NCBI RefSeq assembly: GCF_030014955.1
Contig: NZ_JAGRPV010000001.1
Location: 7,068,001-7,132,000, forward strand
Reading direction: 5' to 3'
DNA from: Cohnella hashimotonis
GTDB lineage: Bacteria; Bacillota; Bacilli; Paenibacillales; Paenibacillaceae
Length of the DNA: 64,000 bases
Made by a program: the position numbers and the translations under genes
Notes under the pieces: generated by a model
Told to the model about the DNA's origin: nothing
What the model saw: only the letters and a program-made list of their open reading frames with translations
Database searches by the model: none
In this document: piece after piece, positions 1 through 9,688 of the stretch
Layout: the number at the start of each line of letters is the position of its first letter
How positions within the stretch are numbered: position 1 is the stretch's first letter

Positions 1-148
1 GCAGCTTCTTGTGGCCGTTCATGGATACCGTCACGACGCCGCCGCCGGCCGTACCTTCGATCGTCTTGTCGCCGAGCGCCTCTTGGGCCTTCAGCATTTG
101 CTCCTGCATCTTTTTCACTTGCTTCATCATTTGGTTCATGTTGTTCAT
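1..148 (-). CDS. YbaB/EbfC family nucleoid-associated protein (C-terminus outside window)
   Basis: Only the first 49 residues are visible. They begin [18 protein letters not shown], the helical N-terminus typical of the small (about 100 aa) YbaB/EbfC DNA-binding dimer. The ATG follows a GGAGGAG site. It lies 13 nt downstream of the dnaX stop, the conserved dnaX-ybaB(yaaK)-recR order, so co-transcription with dnaX is expected. The role of the family in binding and compacting DNA, possibly linked to RecR repair, is family knowledge. Confidence 0.9.
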   Translation of the reverse strand, partial: MNNMNQMMKQVKKMQEQMLKAQEALGDKTIEGTAGGGVVTVSMNGHKKL

Positions 149-161
149 CTTATACTCCTCC

Positions 162-1967
<1,806 letters not shown>

Positions 1968-2004
1968 TCCAAGTCGCTCCTGCCTGTGGTGTGATTGCTA
2001 TTTA

Positions 2005-3186
2005 TTATACATCATCGAGGGGAATCGCTCCACCGCCGGCTGCATGTCCGTTGGTGCCCGAAGCGACGCAAGGGATCAGAACGGTGAACACCGTACCGGA
2101 CTCCGAGGAGGAAACTTGGATCCTCCCGCCCAAATCGTGAACGATCCGTTGGCAAATGGACAGTCCGAGCCCCGTCCCGTTTTCTTTTGTCGTATAAAAG
2201 GGGTCGAAGATGCGGTCTAGCGCAGCTTTAGGTATGCCAGGGCCCGAGTCGCTAACCTCTATAGCTACGAAGCCGGGAATCGAAGGGCTGCCATGACGCT
2301 CGCGAATGAGCAGACGACCGCCTTTTCCCATGGCCTCGATCGCATTTTTGCCCAAATTCAGAATGACCTGCTTGAGCATCTCCTTGTCCGCGAAAACGGG
2401 CGGCAGATCGGGCTTGGTCTCGTACAATAGGACGATGTCGTGAAGGGTGGCCTCGTTACGAAGCATCGGCATCATCTCGCGCATCACATAGCCGAGACGC
2501 ATGGAAGACAGCTTGGTCTCCTTCGACTTGCTGAGCAGTAAAAATTCGCCTACCAGGTCCTGCACGCGATCCAGCTCGGAAAGCACGATATGCGCATACT
2601 CCTGCTCCTTGGTCATTTGCCGCTCGTCGAAGGATTTTTTCATCAATTGAACGAAGCCCTTGATTGCCGTCAACGGATTGCGAATCTCGTGCGCGGTCCC
2701 CGCAGCCACCTGTCCGATCATCTTAAGCCGGTCGGAACGCCGCACCTGCTCCTCGAGCATCATCCAGGGCGTGACATCGTGAAAAAGCAGATAGCCGCCG
2801 ATCACCTCTCCGCCGGAGACAAGCACGTCCCCGTCGACGACGACTTCCCGGGATACGCCGTCTTTGGTCCATGCCAGCTTGCGGTTGCGAAACGCTTCTC
2901 CCTGAAGAAGAGATCGGCCGAAGGGAAGCGGCAGCCCCAGCGTCTCGGCCCAAACGTCCGCCGGCTGCCCGGCCCACGCAGACCGGTCTCCGCCGAAGAT
3001 GTCGCCTGCCATCGGATTCGCCTCGACGATCCGAAAATCTGCGTCGACGAGCAATACGCCCATCCATTCGTCGGCCAGCATCCGGTTCGCGAACAATCGT
3101 ATGAAGTGATCCCGGCGCGCACGGGAATCCCCCCGCCACTGCGCGACCGCCCTCAATGCCCCTTGCTGCTGCCTCTTGTCCCCCAT
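2005..3186 (-). CDS. Soluble PAS-domain sensor histidine kinase
   Basis: A 393-aa kinase without membrane segments. A PAS-like domain spans roughly residues 30-145 (ADFRIVEANPMAGDIFGG). The HisKA H-box is AGTAHEIRNPLTAIKGF, with the phospho-acceptor His near residue 160. The HATPase domain carries N-box NLGKNAIEAMGKGG, G1 DSGPGIP, F-box DPFYTTKE and G2 GTGLGLS. The architecture resembles sporulation kinases (KinA/KinE type) and other orphan kinases. No response regulator is adjacent; Spo0F is encoded 18 kb away. The ATG chosen has GGAGGGG 4 nt upstream; a GTG 7 codons earlier is the alternative. It lies between the SRP RNA gene and dnaX, which are usually neighbours. Confidence 0.88.
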   Translation of the reverse strand: MGDKRQQQGALRAVAQWRGDSRARRDHFIRLFANRMLADEWMGVLLVDADFRIVEANPMAGDIFGGDRSAWAGQPADVWAETLGLPLPFGRSLLQGEAFRNRKLAWTKDGVSREVVVDGDVLVSGGEVIGGYLLFHDVTPWMMLEEQVRRSDRLKMIGQVAAGTAHEIRNPLTAIKGFVQLMKKSFDERQMTKEQEYAHIVLSELDRVQDLVGEFLLLSKSKETKLSSMRLGYVMREMMPMLRNEATLHDIVLLYETKPDLPPVFADKEMLKQVILNLGKNAIEAMGKGGRLLIRERHGSPSIPGFVAIEVSDSGPGIPKAALDRIFDPFYTTKENGTGLGLSICQRIVHDLGGRIQVSSSESGTVFTVLIPCVASGTNGHAAGGGAIPLDDV

Positions 3187-3261
3187 GATTCCCCTCCACT
3201 CTGACACCTTGACCGCTCGCGCCGCCCGCCCTCTCGCGTTGGAATACGCTTACGCAGAAAA

Positions 3262-3307
3262 TAAAAAAACACACCTCAGCGCAGCTCTGTCTACGCTGAG
3301 GTGTGTT
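3262..3307 (-). terminator. Rho-independent terminator of the SRP RNA gene
   Basis: A perfect 14-bp inverted repeat (AACACACCTCAGCG at 3268-3281 and its complement at 3294-3307) has a 12-nt loop. A T-run follows on the minus strand, 34 nt after the inferred SRP RNA 3' end. It separates the RNA gene from the downstream kinase. Confidence 0.9.
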
Positions 3308-3340
3308 GATATTGTGAAATGAAAATCAACATCGAATGAA

Positions 3341-3609
3341 GGACCGTGCACCTGCCCTCGATCGATGCCATCCAGCCGTACTTCGTTCGTACGCTCCCGA
3401 AGGGCTACCCTTCAGCACAAGAACGTGACCACTTACGGCTGCTTCCTTCCGGACCTGACCGGGTTCATGGGCGTCCCTCGCGAAGGACCCTGCGATCAAC
3501 GCGCCGGGACGAAGCCGGAACTGCGTGGCATGACCTCAAACAGGAATTCGATCTCGCTATAGCGGATTGCGAGTGACAGGGCACCGCTACCTCCCCATCT
3601 AGCACGGCA
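3341..3609 (-). ncRNA. Signal recognition particle RNA (Bacillus-type large scRNA)
   Basis: About 269 nt, the size of the 6S-L/scRNA of Bacillus, which keeps the Alu domain. The 5' end reads TGCCGTGCTAGATGGGGAGG and the 3' end GGTGCACGGTCC; these pair in part to close the molecule. The conserved helix-8 core GGTCAGGTCCGGAAGGAAGC is present and binds Ffh; the Alu part would bind HBsu. The gene is preceded by a consensus promoter and followed by a terminator. Ends are set by comparison with the known B. subtilis RNA and may be off by a few bases. Confidence 0.95.
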
Positions 3610-3615
3610 TGACCT

Positions 3616-3644
3616 AGTATAACGAATATCGTCGCCAGGTGCAA
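3616..3644 (-). promoter_or_regulatory. Sigma-A promoter of SRP RNA
   Basis: TTGCAC (3639-3644), a 17-nt spacer, and TATACT (3616-3621), with the RNA 5' end 6-7 nt downstream. The near-consensus sequence suits a constitutive stable RNA. Confidence 0.85.
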
Positions 3645-3742
3645 CTAAGTCCCGCATATCCCCGCACGGGAATCGTTCCCTGTCATCGGCGCCCGACGAT
3701 CAGCGCGATCGCCCGCCCGCCGGGCGCCGCCTTACGCCGCTG

Positions 3743-4162
3743 TCAGCGGCCGCCGACAGTACTCACGTGAACGTTGTATCTCGGGAAATTGAAACGGAGC
3801 ACGGTCGTCGCTTGGCTCTCCACCGTCTGCCGCTGCTTGGCGTCAAGCCCCGGCTTCAGCTTCACGGTCACGTAGGCGTCGGCGCCGTTGAAGGTGACCT
3901 GCGAACCTGCGACGCCGTTTAGGTTTTTGATCGTCGTCGACATCATCTTGTAGTCGTTGTCGTAATTGAGCGCCATATGGCGCCCCGGAATGCGCGGGTA
4001 ACTGCTTGTCCGTCCGAGCAGCCCATCGTCCGCATAGCTTTGCTGCTTGATGGAGCTGCTGTTGGAACCGCCGGAAACGCCGCAGCCGGCGATCGGCAGC
4101 GAGGCCGCGAGAAGTGCGGCAGCCAGCAGCATATTAAGGCGGAATCCCGTTGGCTTAAGCAT
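3743..4162 (-). CDS. YhcN/YlaJ-family sporulation lipoprotein
   Basis: A 139-aa lipoprotein with a hydrophobic signal peptide and lipobox LPIAGC (Cys about residue 27). The mature domain has the YhcN/YlaJ pattern: a short N-terminal linker, then KMMSTTIKNLNGVAGSQVTFNGADAYV-type alternating beta/alpha sequence (seen from about residue 70). Family members occur in the inner membrane of forespores and in germination. The Shine-Dalgarno sequence (GGGAGG, 8 nt from ATG) is the 3' arm of the hairpin that ends rpmE, so the two genes are physically linked. The family call rests on motif recognition only. Confidence 0.8.
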   Translation of the reverse strand: MLKPTGFRLNMLLAAALLAASLPIAGCGVSGGSNSSSIKQQSYADDGLLGRTSSYPRIPGRHMALNYDNDYKMMSTTIKNLNGVAGSQVTFNGADAYVTVKLKPGLDAKQRQTVESQATTVLRFNFPRYNVHVSTVGGR

Positions 4163-4163
4163 G

Positions 4164-4204
4164 AAAAAAACCTCCCTTCGTATCCGTTAGGATGCGGAGG
4201 GAGG
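4164..4204 (-). terminator. Terminator of rpmE that contains the next gene's ribosome site
   Basis: Inverted repeat CCTCCCTCCG ... CGAAGGGAGG on the minus strand, with an inner ATCC/GGAT stem and a run of seven T. The GGGAGG of the 3' arm lies 8 nt before the ATG of the lipoprotein gene. Transcripts that read through would have that ribosome site paired. Confidence 0.8.
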
Positions 4205-4235
4205 CTGCGCTCTATTCGTGATGATACGGCGTCGA

Positions 4236-4433
4236 TTAGATGCCGTACTTCTTCTTGAACTTGTCGATCCGGCCGCCGGCGTCCAGGAACTTCTGCTTGC
4301 CGGTGAAGAACGGATGGCACGCGGAGCAAATTTCGACCTTGATGTTCGGGCGAACCGAGCCGGTCTCAAACGTGTTGCCGCAAGCGCACGTAGCCGTCGT
4401 GACGGAGTACTTCGGGTGGATGGCTTCTTTCAT
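4236..4433 (-). CDS. rpmE: 50S ribosomal protein L31, zinc-binding type
   Basis: A 65-aa L31 of the C+ class. Zinc ligands Cys16, Cys18 (TCACGN), Cys36 and Cys39 (EICSACHPF) are all present. The ATG at MKEAIHPKY is chosen because it matches the family start and has GAGGTG about 8 nt upstream; a longer frame begins 11 codons earlier. In B. subtilis rpmE follows rho. Here it lies 12 kb beyond rho, with the carbohydrate locus in between. Zinc-free paralogues replace this form under zinc starvation in other Bacilli; none is seen here. Confidence 0.96.
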   Translation of the reverse strand: MKEAIHPKYSVTTATCACGNTFETGSVRPNIKVEICSACHPFFTGKQKFLDAGGRIDKFKKKYGI

Positions 4434-4497
4434 CTTAGAATTCACCTCTTCTGCCCTGGAACGCATGCGGCTCCAGAGTTAATGGACATACCCGAAC

Positions 4498-4526
4498 ATT
4501 ATAGCACGACCGTACTCGCGTCGCAA
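4498..4526 (-). promoter_or_regulatory. Sigma-A promoter of rpmE
   Basis: TTGCGA (4521-4526), a 17-nt spacer, and TATAAT (4498-4503) on the minus strand, about 65 nt before the rpmE start codon. Confidence 0.8.
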
Positions 4527-4565
4527 TACGCAGCACGCTGCGATGCATTTCTCCGAACCGAAAAC

Positions 4566-6788
4566 TTAATTTCGCACCTGGACTTCGTCGATGAACGTCC
4601 ACGCGCTGCTCGCGGGCGTCACCTCGACCTTGACGTAGCGGCCCGAAACCCCCGAGAGATCGGTAAGCCGGTACTTCTTGGTCTGATCGGCGCTGCCGAC
4701 CGCCGGCTTCGCGACCGTGCCGATCGGCGTATAGGAAGCGCCCGTCGAGGACACCGAGAACGTGACGGAGGCAGGCAAGAGCACGTATACGGATTTGACT
4801 TGAAGAAAGTCCGCATATATTTCCTTGATCGTCTTGCTGGATCCCAGGTCGATCGTAAACGAATAAGCCGACGCGGTATTGCGCCCTTGCCAGGCGGCGT
4901 CCGTATACGTCGCCGTTCCGAACGCGCCGTTCGTCAGCTCGGCTGCGCCCGTATCCGGATAGCTCGCATCCGCGGTCGTCGAGGCCGAATAGGATTGGCC
5001 TGCGGCGAGGTTCGTCGCATAGACGGTGCCCGCCGCCGTGGTCGCGGAGACGGTCGGCGAGGAGGCGGATTCGTTGCCGGCGGCGTCGAACGAACGGATG
5101 GCGTAGCTGTAGGCAGTGGAAGGCGCCAGTTGACCGTCCGTAAAACTGGTCGCATTCGTATAGGCGGTGTATACCAATTCGCTATTCCGATAAATCTTGT
5201 ACCCGACGACGCCCGTGTTGTCCGTCGATGCGGTCCAGTTCAACTGCACGGTCATCGAATTCGGCGAGGTCGCCGTTAGCCCGCTCGGCGCCGTAGGCGA
5301 AGAAGCGTCTACCGCTCCCGTCTGGAAGTAGCTTTTGTATGTGGTGAAATAAAGCGGATTGACCTGCTGCGGACTGATGTAATGGTTGAAGCTGAAACTG
5401 GTGTACTTCGACACGTAAGGCTGTACGGCCGCCAAGTCGTCCTTCAGCAGCTTGATATCCATCGGCTTGAAGTCCAGGTTGAACGTCTCCGCGTCGTCCC
5501 AAAGCGCGGTCGCGGGCCGCGCGTTAGTTATGGCCGCTTTGGTGGCGGAGAACCAGGCGGCGAGCTGCGCGGTCGTGGCATGGCCAGCGCCGATGCCGTC
5601 CTGGAGCGCGATGACGTCGATGGCGGCGTTGGACAGAATGTACTCCCACATCGTCTGCCAGCCGGAAGTCGTCAAGCCGCCCGCCGTATTATAGAAGGGC
5701 GATACAATGACAGGCAGGCTCGGGGTCAGCGTCTTGAGCGCATCGATGACCGTATCGTAAAAGGTCGCCATCTTCGCCCATTCCGTCGACGTCGGGAGGT
5801 TCCAATTGTCTACCTCGAAGCTGAGATACCACCCTTTGAAGGATGGATTCGATCCGTATTTCGTCCACAGGTCCTGCGCAAGCGACTGCGCGACGGCTGC
5901 TTCGTTATTCAACCATGTGGCATTATTCGTGTAGTTAACGAACCAGTCTTCGTTCAGCTGCAATCCCATGTAAATGTCCACGCCGAACTGGTTGCCCATC
6001 GCGAGCGTCTTGGCGACGACATCGGTCGACGTGTTCTGCGCGTAGCCGCTCACTCCCGTCGGATAGACCGCGGTATGCGACTTGCTGTTGGCCGACCACT
6101 GAAGGAACAGATGATCGATGCCGACCTCCTCCATCCGCTGGAACTCGGTCGTCCACTGCGCGCTCGTCCACGCGTCGCCCAGATCCGGCTGCAGAAAGGA
6201 GCCGGAGAGCAGCGGCGCCGCAGCGCCGGCTGGTTTGTTGACCTCCCATTCGTCGATAAACGACCACTTGCCGACCGCGCCCGTGACCGTCGCCCTCACG
6301 TATCTCGCCGAAATCGGCGAAGCGGCGCCGCAAGAATAGGGTACCGATACGATATCGACGCCGGTCCCCTGTTGGTTTACGGAACAAGCCGTCGAATAGG
6401 CCAAATTGTCGTTCGAATACTCGTAGGCGACCTGCACCGGCGTCTCTACGCCGCCGCCCGTATATTTGAAGAAGTCCGTCTTAAAGCTTTGAAACGTTCT
6501 GGCGGTGCCCAGATCCGTTGTAAAGCTGTACGTCGTAGCGCCCGTAACGCCAAGCCGGCCCTGCCATCCGGCGCTGGCGAGCAGGGGCGCCGCATAGATG
6601 CCGTCCGTCAACTCCGCGCCGCTATCGGGATACGATGAATTGGCCGCGCTTGAAGCGGTATAAGACTTGCCCGCGAGCAGATTGGGGCTTGCCGCGTTCG
6701 CCGCGGAGGGGGCGCCGAGGGCGCCCAGACCGGCTGCCGCAAGCATGCCGGCGCAAAGCGAGACATGCGCGAGACGTTTAATCATCAT
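4566..6788 (-). CDS. Secreted DUF4434 glycoside-hydrolase-like protein with F5/8-type C and FN3 domains
   Basis: About 740 aa. A Sec signal peptide (MIKRLAHVSLCAGMLAAAG..., cleavage after ANAA) is followed by a discoidin/F5-8C-like domain (about 35-200). Next is a TIM-barrel region recognised as DUF4434 (SGSFLQPDLGDAWTSAQW, FLQWSAN, KGWYLSFEVDNWN, ALWDDAETFN; about 205-510), a fibronectin III domain (about 525-610), and a second F5-8C-like domain at the C-terminus. This is the modular layout of exported enzymes acting on complex polysaccharides; the substrate cannot be read from sequence. The ATG pair is preceded by AAAGGAGG. The frame stays open far upstream through a heptanucleotide repeat, so the long version is probably spurious. 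Confidence 0.82.
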   Translation of the reverse strand: MMIKRLAHVSLCAGMLAAAGLGALGAPSAANAASPNLLAGKSYTASSAANSSYPDSGAELTDGIYAAPLLASAGWQGRLGVTGATTYSFTTDLGTARTFQSFKTDFFKYTGGGVETPVQVAYEYSNDNLAYSTACSVNQQGTGVDIVSVPYSCGAASPISARYVRATVTGAVGKWSFIDEWEVNKPAGAAAPLLSGSFLQPDLGDAWTSAQWTTEFQRMEEVGIDHLFLQWSANSKSHTAVYPTGVSGYAQNTSTDVVAKTLAMGNQFGVDIYMGLQLNEDWFVNYTNNATWLNNEAAVAQSLAQDLWTKYGSNPSFKGWYLSFEVDNWNLPTSTEWAKMATFYDTVIDALKTLTPSLPVIVSPFYNTAGGLTTSGWQTMWEYILSNAAIDVIALQDGIGAGHATTAQLAAWFSATKAAITNARPATALWDDAETFNLDFKPMDIKLLKDDLAAVQPYVSKYTSFSFNHYISPQQVNPLYFTTYKSYFQTGAVDASSPTAPSGLTATSPNSMTVQLNWTASTDNTGVVGYKIYRNSELVYTAYTNATSFTDGQLAPSTAYSYAIRSFDAAGNESASSPTVSATTAAGTVYATNLAAGQSYSASTTADASYPDTGAAELTNGAFGTATYTDAAWQGRNTASAYSFTIDLGSSKTIKEIYADFLQVKSVYVLLPASVTFSVSSTGASYTPIGTVAKPAVGSADQTKKYRLTDLSGVSGRYVKVEVTPASSAWTFIDEVQVRN

Positions 6789-6819
6789 CTTAAAGCCTCC
6801 TTTAATAGATGCCTTGCCA

Positions 6820-6903
6820 ACTTCGGACTTCCGACTTCCGACTTCCGACTTCCGACTTCCACCTTCCGTCTTCCACCTTCCGTCTTCCACCTTCCGTCTT
6901 CCG
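6820..6903 (-). repeat. Heptanucleotide tandem repeat upstream of the DUF4434 gene
   Basis: Twelve contiguous 7-bp units of pattern GGAAGNN on the minus strand (GGAAGTC, GGAAGAC, GGAAGGT types), ending about 30 nt before the start codon, 20 nt upstream of the AAAGGAGG site. The strand is purine-rich and prone to slippage. It probably lies in the 5' leader or promoter region. Confidence 0.9.
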
Positions 6904-6976
6904 ACTGCCTGCGCCGGCACGGCAGCGCGATCCGCAGAGCCGGCCGCCCCCCGCCTCACCCCCTTTTCGGGCATCA

Positions 6977-7034
6977 CAAAATAACCCCGCAAAAGCATGC
7001 TTGGCTTTGAAGCCGTACAGCAACTTTTGCGGGG
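6977..7034 (-). terminator. Probable terminator of the sugar-uptake operon
   Basis: An 11-bp stem CCCCGCAAAAG (6985-6995)/CTTTTGCGGGG (7024-7034) has a 28-nt loop and a TTATTTTG tail on the minus strand, downstream of the ROK kinase. The remaining bases of the 6789-7115 gap hold the heptanucleotide repeat and no gene I can support. Confidence 0.65.
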
Positions 7035-7115
7035 AATCATGGATGTTATGGAAAGTGCTAAATACCGGATTGCCTGGCTAGCCGCACGACTGTCGACCAA
7101 GCCGCGTAGCTAGCC

Positions 7116-8048
7116 TCAAATGTCGGTCAGCATTCGTCTGGCCGCGCCGATGAATCCTGCGCGATCGCCGAGTCCCGCGGCGACGATGTCGACCCCGCCC
7201 GGTCCGCGAAAGACGGGCATGATCTTGGCCTCGGTACGCGCGCGGATCCGGTTCAGCAGCGCTTCGCCCTGCGCGGAGACGGCGCCGCCGATGACGATGG
7301 CCTGCGGATTGAAGATATGAATCAAGCCTGCAAGACCGACGGACAGCCGCTCCGCGTACGCGTCCAGGACGGCCGAAGCGGCGGGATCGCCGCGCCCGGC
7401 GGCCTCGAACAGCGCGATCGGCTGCGTCTGCTCCGCGGGGAGGCCCCGCTCGCGCGCAAGCCGGATCAGCGCGGTCACCGAAGCATACTGCTCCCAGCAG
7501 CCCCGGCCGCCGCAGGTGCAATGGAGCCCCTCCATCTGCACGATCATATGGCCAAGCTCGCCTGCATAGCCGTCCCGGCCAAGATCGGCCGCGCCGTCCT
7601 TGATCCGGCAGCCGCCGATGCCCGTGCCGAGCGCGACGCACAAGAAGTCGCCGTACTTCGCGCCGACGCCGAGCCAGCTCTCGCCGAGCGCGATCATGTT
7701 CACGTCGTTGTCGACCGCGACCGGCATACCGCCGCTCGCTTCGCCCAGCCGTTCGATCAGGGGGACGCCCGCCCAGCCCGGCAGGTTGCCCGTGGCGCCG
7801 GCGATGCGGCCTGTCCGCTTGTTCACCTGCCCGGCCGTGCCGACGCCGATGCCGCCAAGCGACGCACCGGCTTGGGCGCAGAGCGCGGCCGCTTCCTCCA
7901 CGAGCGGGAGCAGCTTGGCGAGGACCGCTTCTCCGCCCGCGCCGGCGTCCGTCGGCACGGTGCGGCTGGCCAACACCTGTCCGTCCGCCGTCACAACGCC
8001 AGACTTGATATGCGTCCCGCCGATATCGATGCCAAGCGCCGCTTGCAT
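7116..8048 (-). CDS. ROK-family sugar kinase, probable N-acetylmannosamine kinase
   Basis: A 310-aa ROK protein. The N-terminal phosphate loop is GIDIGGTHIKSGVV, the substrate/catalytic region VDNDVNMIALGE, and the zinc motif GLHCTCGGRGCWEQYAS. ROK members include glucokinase, NanK and fructokinase; specificity cannot be read directly. Its place directly after nanE in the same operon argues for ManNAc phosphorylation (ManNAc to ManNAc-6-P, which NanE converts to GlcNAc-6-P). The internal ATG (MQAALGID) was chosen because GGAGGAG lies 8 nt upstream and the family starts there. It is the last gene before a terminator-like hairpin. Confidence 0.85.
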   Translation of the reverse strand: MQAALGIDIGGTHIKSGVVTADGQVLASRTVPTDAGAGGEAVLAKLLPLVEEAAALCAQAGASLGGIGVGTAGQVNKRTGRIAGATGNLPGWAGVPLIERLGEASGGMPVAVDNDVNMIALGESWLGVGAKYGDFLCVALGTGIGGCRIKDGAADLGRDGYAGELGHMIVQMEGLHCTCGGRGCWEQYASVTALIRLARERGLPAEQTQPIALFEAAGRGDPAASAVLDAYAERLSVGLAGLIHIFNPQAIVIGGAVSAQGEALLNRIRARTEAKIMPVFRGPGGVDIVAAGLGDRAGFIGAARRMLTDI

Positions 8049-8108
8049 GCGCGGATCTCCTCCTTCAATATGCGATAGTCCAGGGAAGCGCAACCGGCCG
8101 GCAGCCGC

Positions 8109-8813
8109 TCAGCCCGATATCGCGGAGCGGACGATCCTGTCCACGAACCGCTTGGTGATGAGCTCCGGCCGCGTAATGGCGCTGCCGACGACGACGGCGT
8201 ACGCGCCGCTTCGCAGGCAAGCCGCCGCCTGGTCCGGCGTCGAGATGCGGCCCTCGGCGAATACGGGAAGCCGCAGCGCCTTGGCGAGCTCGCCGACTAG
8301 CGCAAGATCCGGCCCGTCGTTAACCGGACTGTAAGGCGTGTAGCCCGACAGCGTCGTCGAGACGATGTCGAAGCCGAGGCGCTCGGCTTCAAGTCCCTCC
8401 TTGACCGTGGACACGTCGGCCATGAGAAGCACGCCCGGATAGCGCGAGCGTGTCTCGGCGATGAGGTCCGGCAGCTGCGCGCCGCCGGGCCTCGGGCGAT
8501 CCGTCGCATCGATCGCGACGATGTCCGAACCCGCGTCGCAGACCGCCGCGATCTCGCGCATCGTCGGCGTAATATAAATAGAAGAATCGGCGTATCGCTC
8601 CTTCCAGATGCCGATGACGGGCAGCGCCGTCCGCGCCTTGATCTCGGCGATGTCCTGCGGCGAGTTGGCGCGGATGCCGACGGCGCCGCCCTCCTTGGCC
8701 GCGAGGGCCATGCGCGACATCACGTCGGCGCCGAACAGCACCTCTCCGGCGTACGCCTGGCAGGATACGATGAGTCCTCCCCGCAGGGAAGCAAGAATAG
8801 CGTTGTCGTTCAT
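8109..8813 (-). CDS. nanE: N-acetylmannosamine-6-phosphate 2-epimerase
   Basis: A 234-aa TIM-barrel epimerase converting ManNAc-6-P to GlcNAc-6-P. Family landmarks are GGLIVSCQA near the start, GAVGIRAN, PVIGIWK, the VAIDATDRPRP loop with the catalytic-region Asp, LMADVST, STTLSGYT, and the phosphate-binding end AEGRISTP ... GAYAVVVGSAITRP. The ATG (MNDNA) has GAGGTG 6 nt upstream; a GTG three codons earlier overlaps that site. The sialate lyase nanA and nagA/nagB are not in the window, so the full pathway is not shown here. Confidence 0.93.
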   Translation of the reverse strand: MNDNAILASLRGGLIVSCQAYAGEVLFGADVMSRMALAAKEGGAVGIRANSPQDIAEIKARTALPVIGIWKERYADSSIYITPTMREIAAVCDAGSDIVAIDATDRPRPGGAQLPDLIAETRSRYPGVLLMADVSTVKEGLEAERLGFDIVSTTLSGYTPYSPVNDGPDLALVGELAKALRLPVFAEGRISTPDQAAACLRSGAYAVVVGSAITRPELITKRFVDRIVRSAISG

Positions 8814-8856
8814 GGCTGACACCTCGCGATTGCTTGATCCGGACTTTCCGATCCGG

Positions 8857-9687
8857 TCAGCCTTTGATCCCCGTCAGGGAGATACCTTCTACGAATTGCT
8901 TTTGGGCGAAGAAAAAGACGACGACGATCGGCAGCGTGAACAGCGCGGATGCGGCCATCAGCAATCCCCATTCCGTATAATGCTCGGCGAGGAAGGCTTG
9001 CAGGCCCAGCGTCAGCGTGTACTGCTTGGCCTTGTTGATATAAAGCAGCGGTCCCATGAAGTCCGACCAGGTATACAGAAAAGTGAAAATGGCGACCGAA
9101 GCGAGCGCAGGTCTCGTCAGCGGCAGGACGACCGACCAATAGATCCGGTAGTCGTTCGCGCCGTCGATCTTGGCGGCATGGATGAGCGACGTCGGCAGCC
9201 CCATGAAAAACTGGCGGAGCAGGAAAATGTAAAGCGGCGCCGCCGTAAAAGTCGGAATGACGAGCGGCCAAATGCTGCCGGTCAGATGCAGCTTCTGAAA
9301 GATCAGGTAGACCGGAATCATCGTCACTTGGTAAGGCAGCAGCATCGTGCCGATGACGATTGGAAAAATCCACTTCGCGCCGAACCATTCGATTTTCGTG
9401 ATCGCGTACGCGACGAGCGGCGCGGAGATGAGCTGCCCGATCACGCTCAGCCCGGTGATGAGCAGCGTATTCCAGAAGTAGCGTGTAAACGGAATGACGT
9501 CGAACACGTCCGCGTAATTCCGCCAGCGAAAGACTTCGGGCCAGATGGTGACTGGCAGCGAAGTAATCTCTTCGAGCGACTTGATCGAGGTGAGCAGCAT
9601 CCATAGAAACGGCGCGACGAAGGAAAGTCCGAGCGCGATCAGGATGGCATGGGTCGCCGTTTTTTGTCGAAGCAAGCGCGTCTTCAT
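8857..9687 (-). CDS. Carbohydrate ABC transporter permease, MalG type
   Basis: A 276-aa inner-membrane permease with six predicted hydrophobic segments and the cytoplasmic EAA loop (HAAKIDGANDYRIYWSVVLP, about residue 190) that contacts the ATPase. It starts 1 nt after the stop of the MalF-type partner, so the two are translationally coupled. The C-terminus FVEGISLTGIKG is typical of CUT1 permeases. No ATPase gene is in the locus; a shared MsmK/UgpC-like ATPase elsewhere is the usual solution in Bacilli. Confidence 0.93.
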   Translation of the reverse strand: MKTRLLRQKTATHAILIALGLSFVAPFLWMLLTSIKSLEEITSLPVTIWPEVFRWRNYADVFDVIPFTRYFWNTLLITGLSVIGQLISAPLVAYAITKIEWFGAKWIFPIVIGTMLLPYQVTMIPVYLIFQKLHLTGSIWPLVIPTFTAAPLYIFLLRQFFMGLPTSLIHAAKIDGANDYRIYWSVVLPLTRPALASVAIFTFLYTWSDFMGPLLYINKAKQYTLTLGLQAFLAEHYTEWGLLMAASALFTLPIVVVFFFAQKQFVEGISLTGIKG

Positions 9688-9688
9688 G

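Noticed and set aside
3346..3576. 76-residue plus-strand frame
   Set aside because: Lies entirely within the SRP RNA gene on the other strand.
6789..7100. N-terminal extension of about 104 residues on the DUF4434 protein
   Set aside because: It would precede the signal peptide and translate the heptanucleotide repeat. The internal ATG has an excellent ribosome site.
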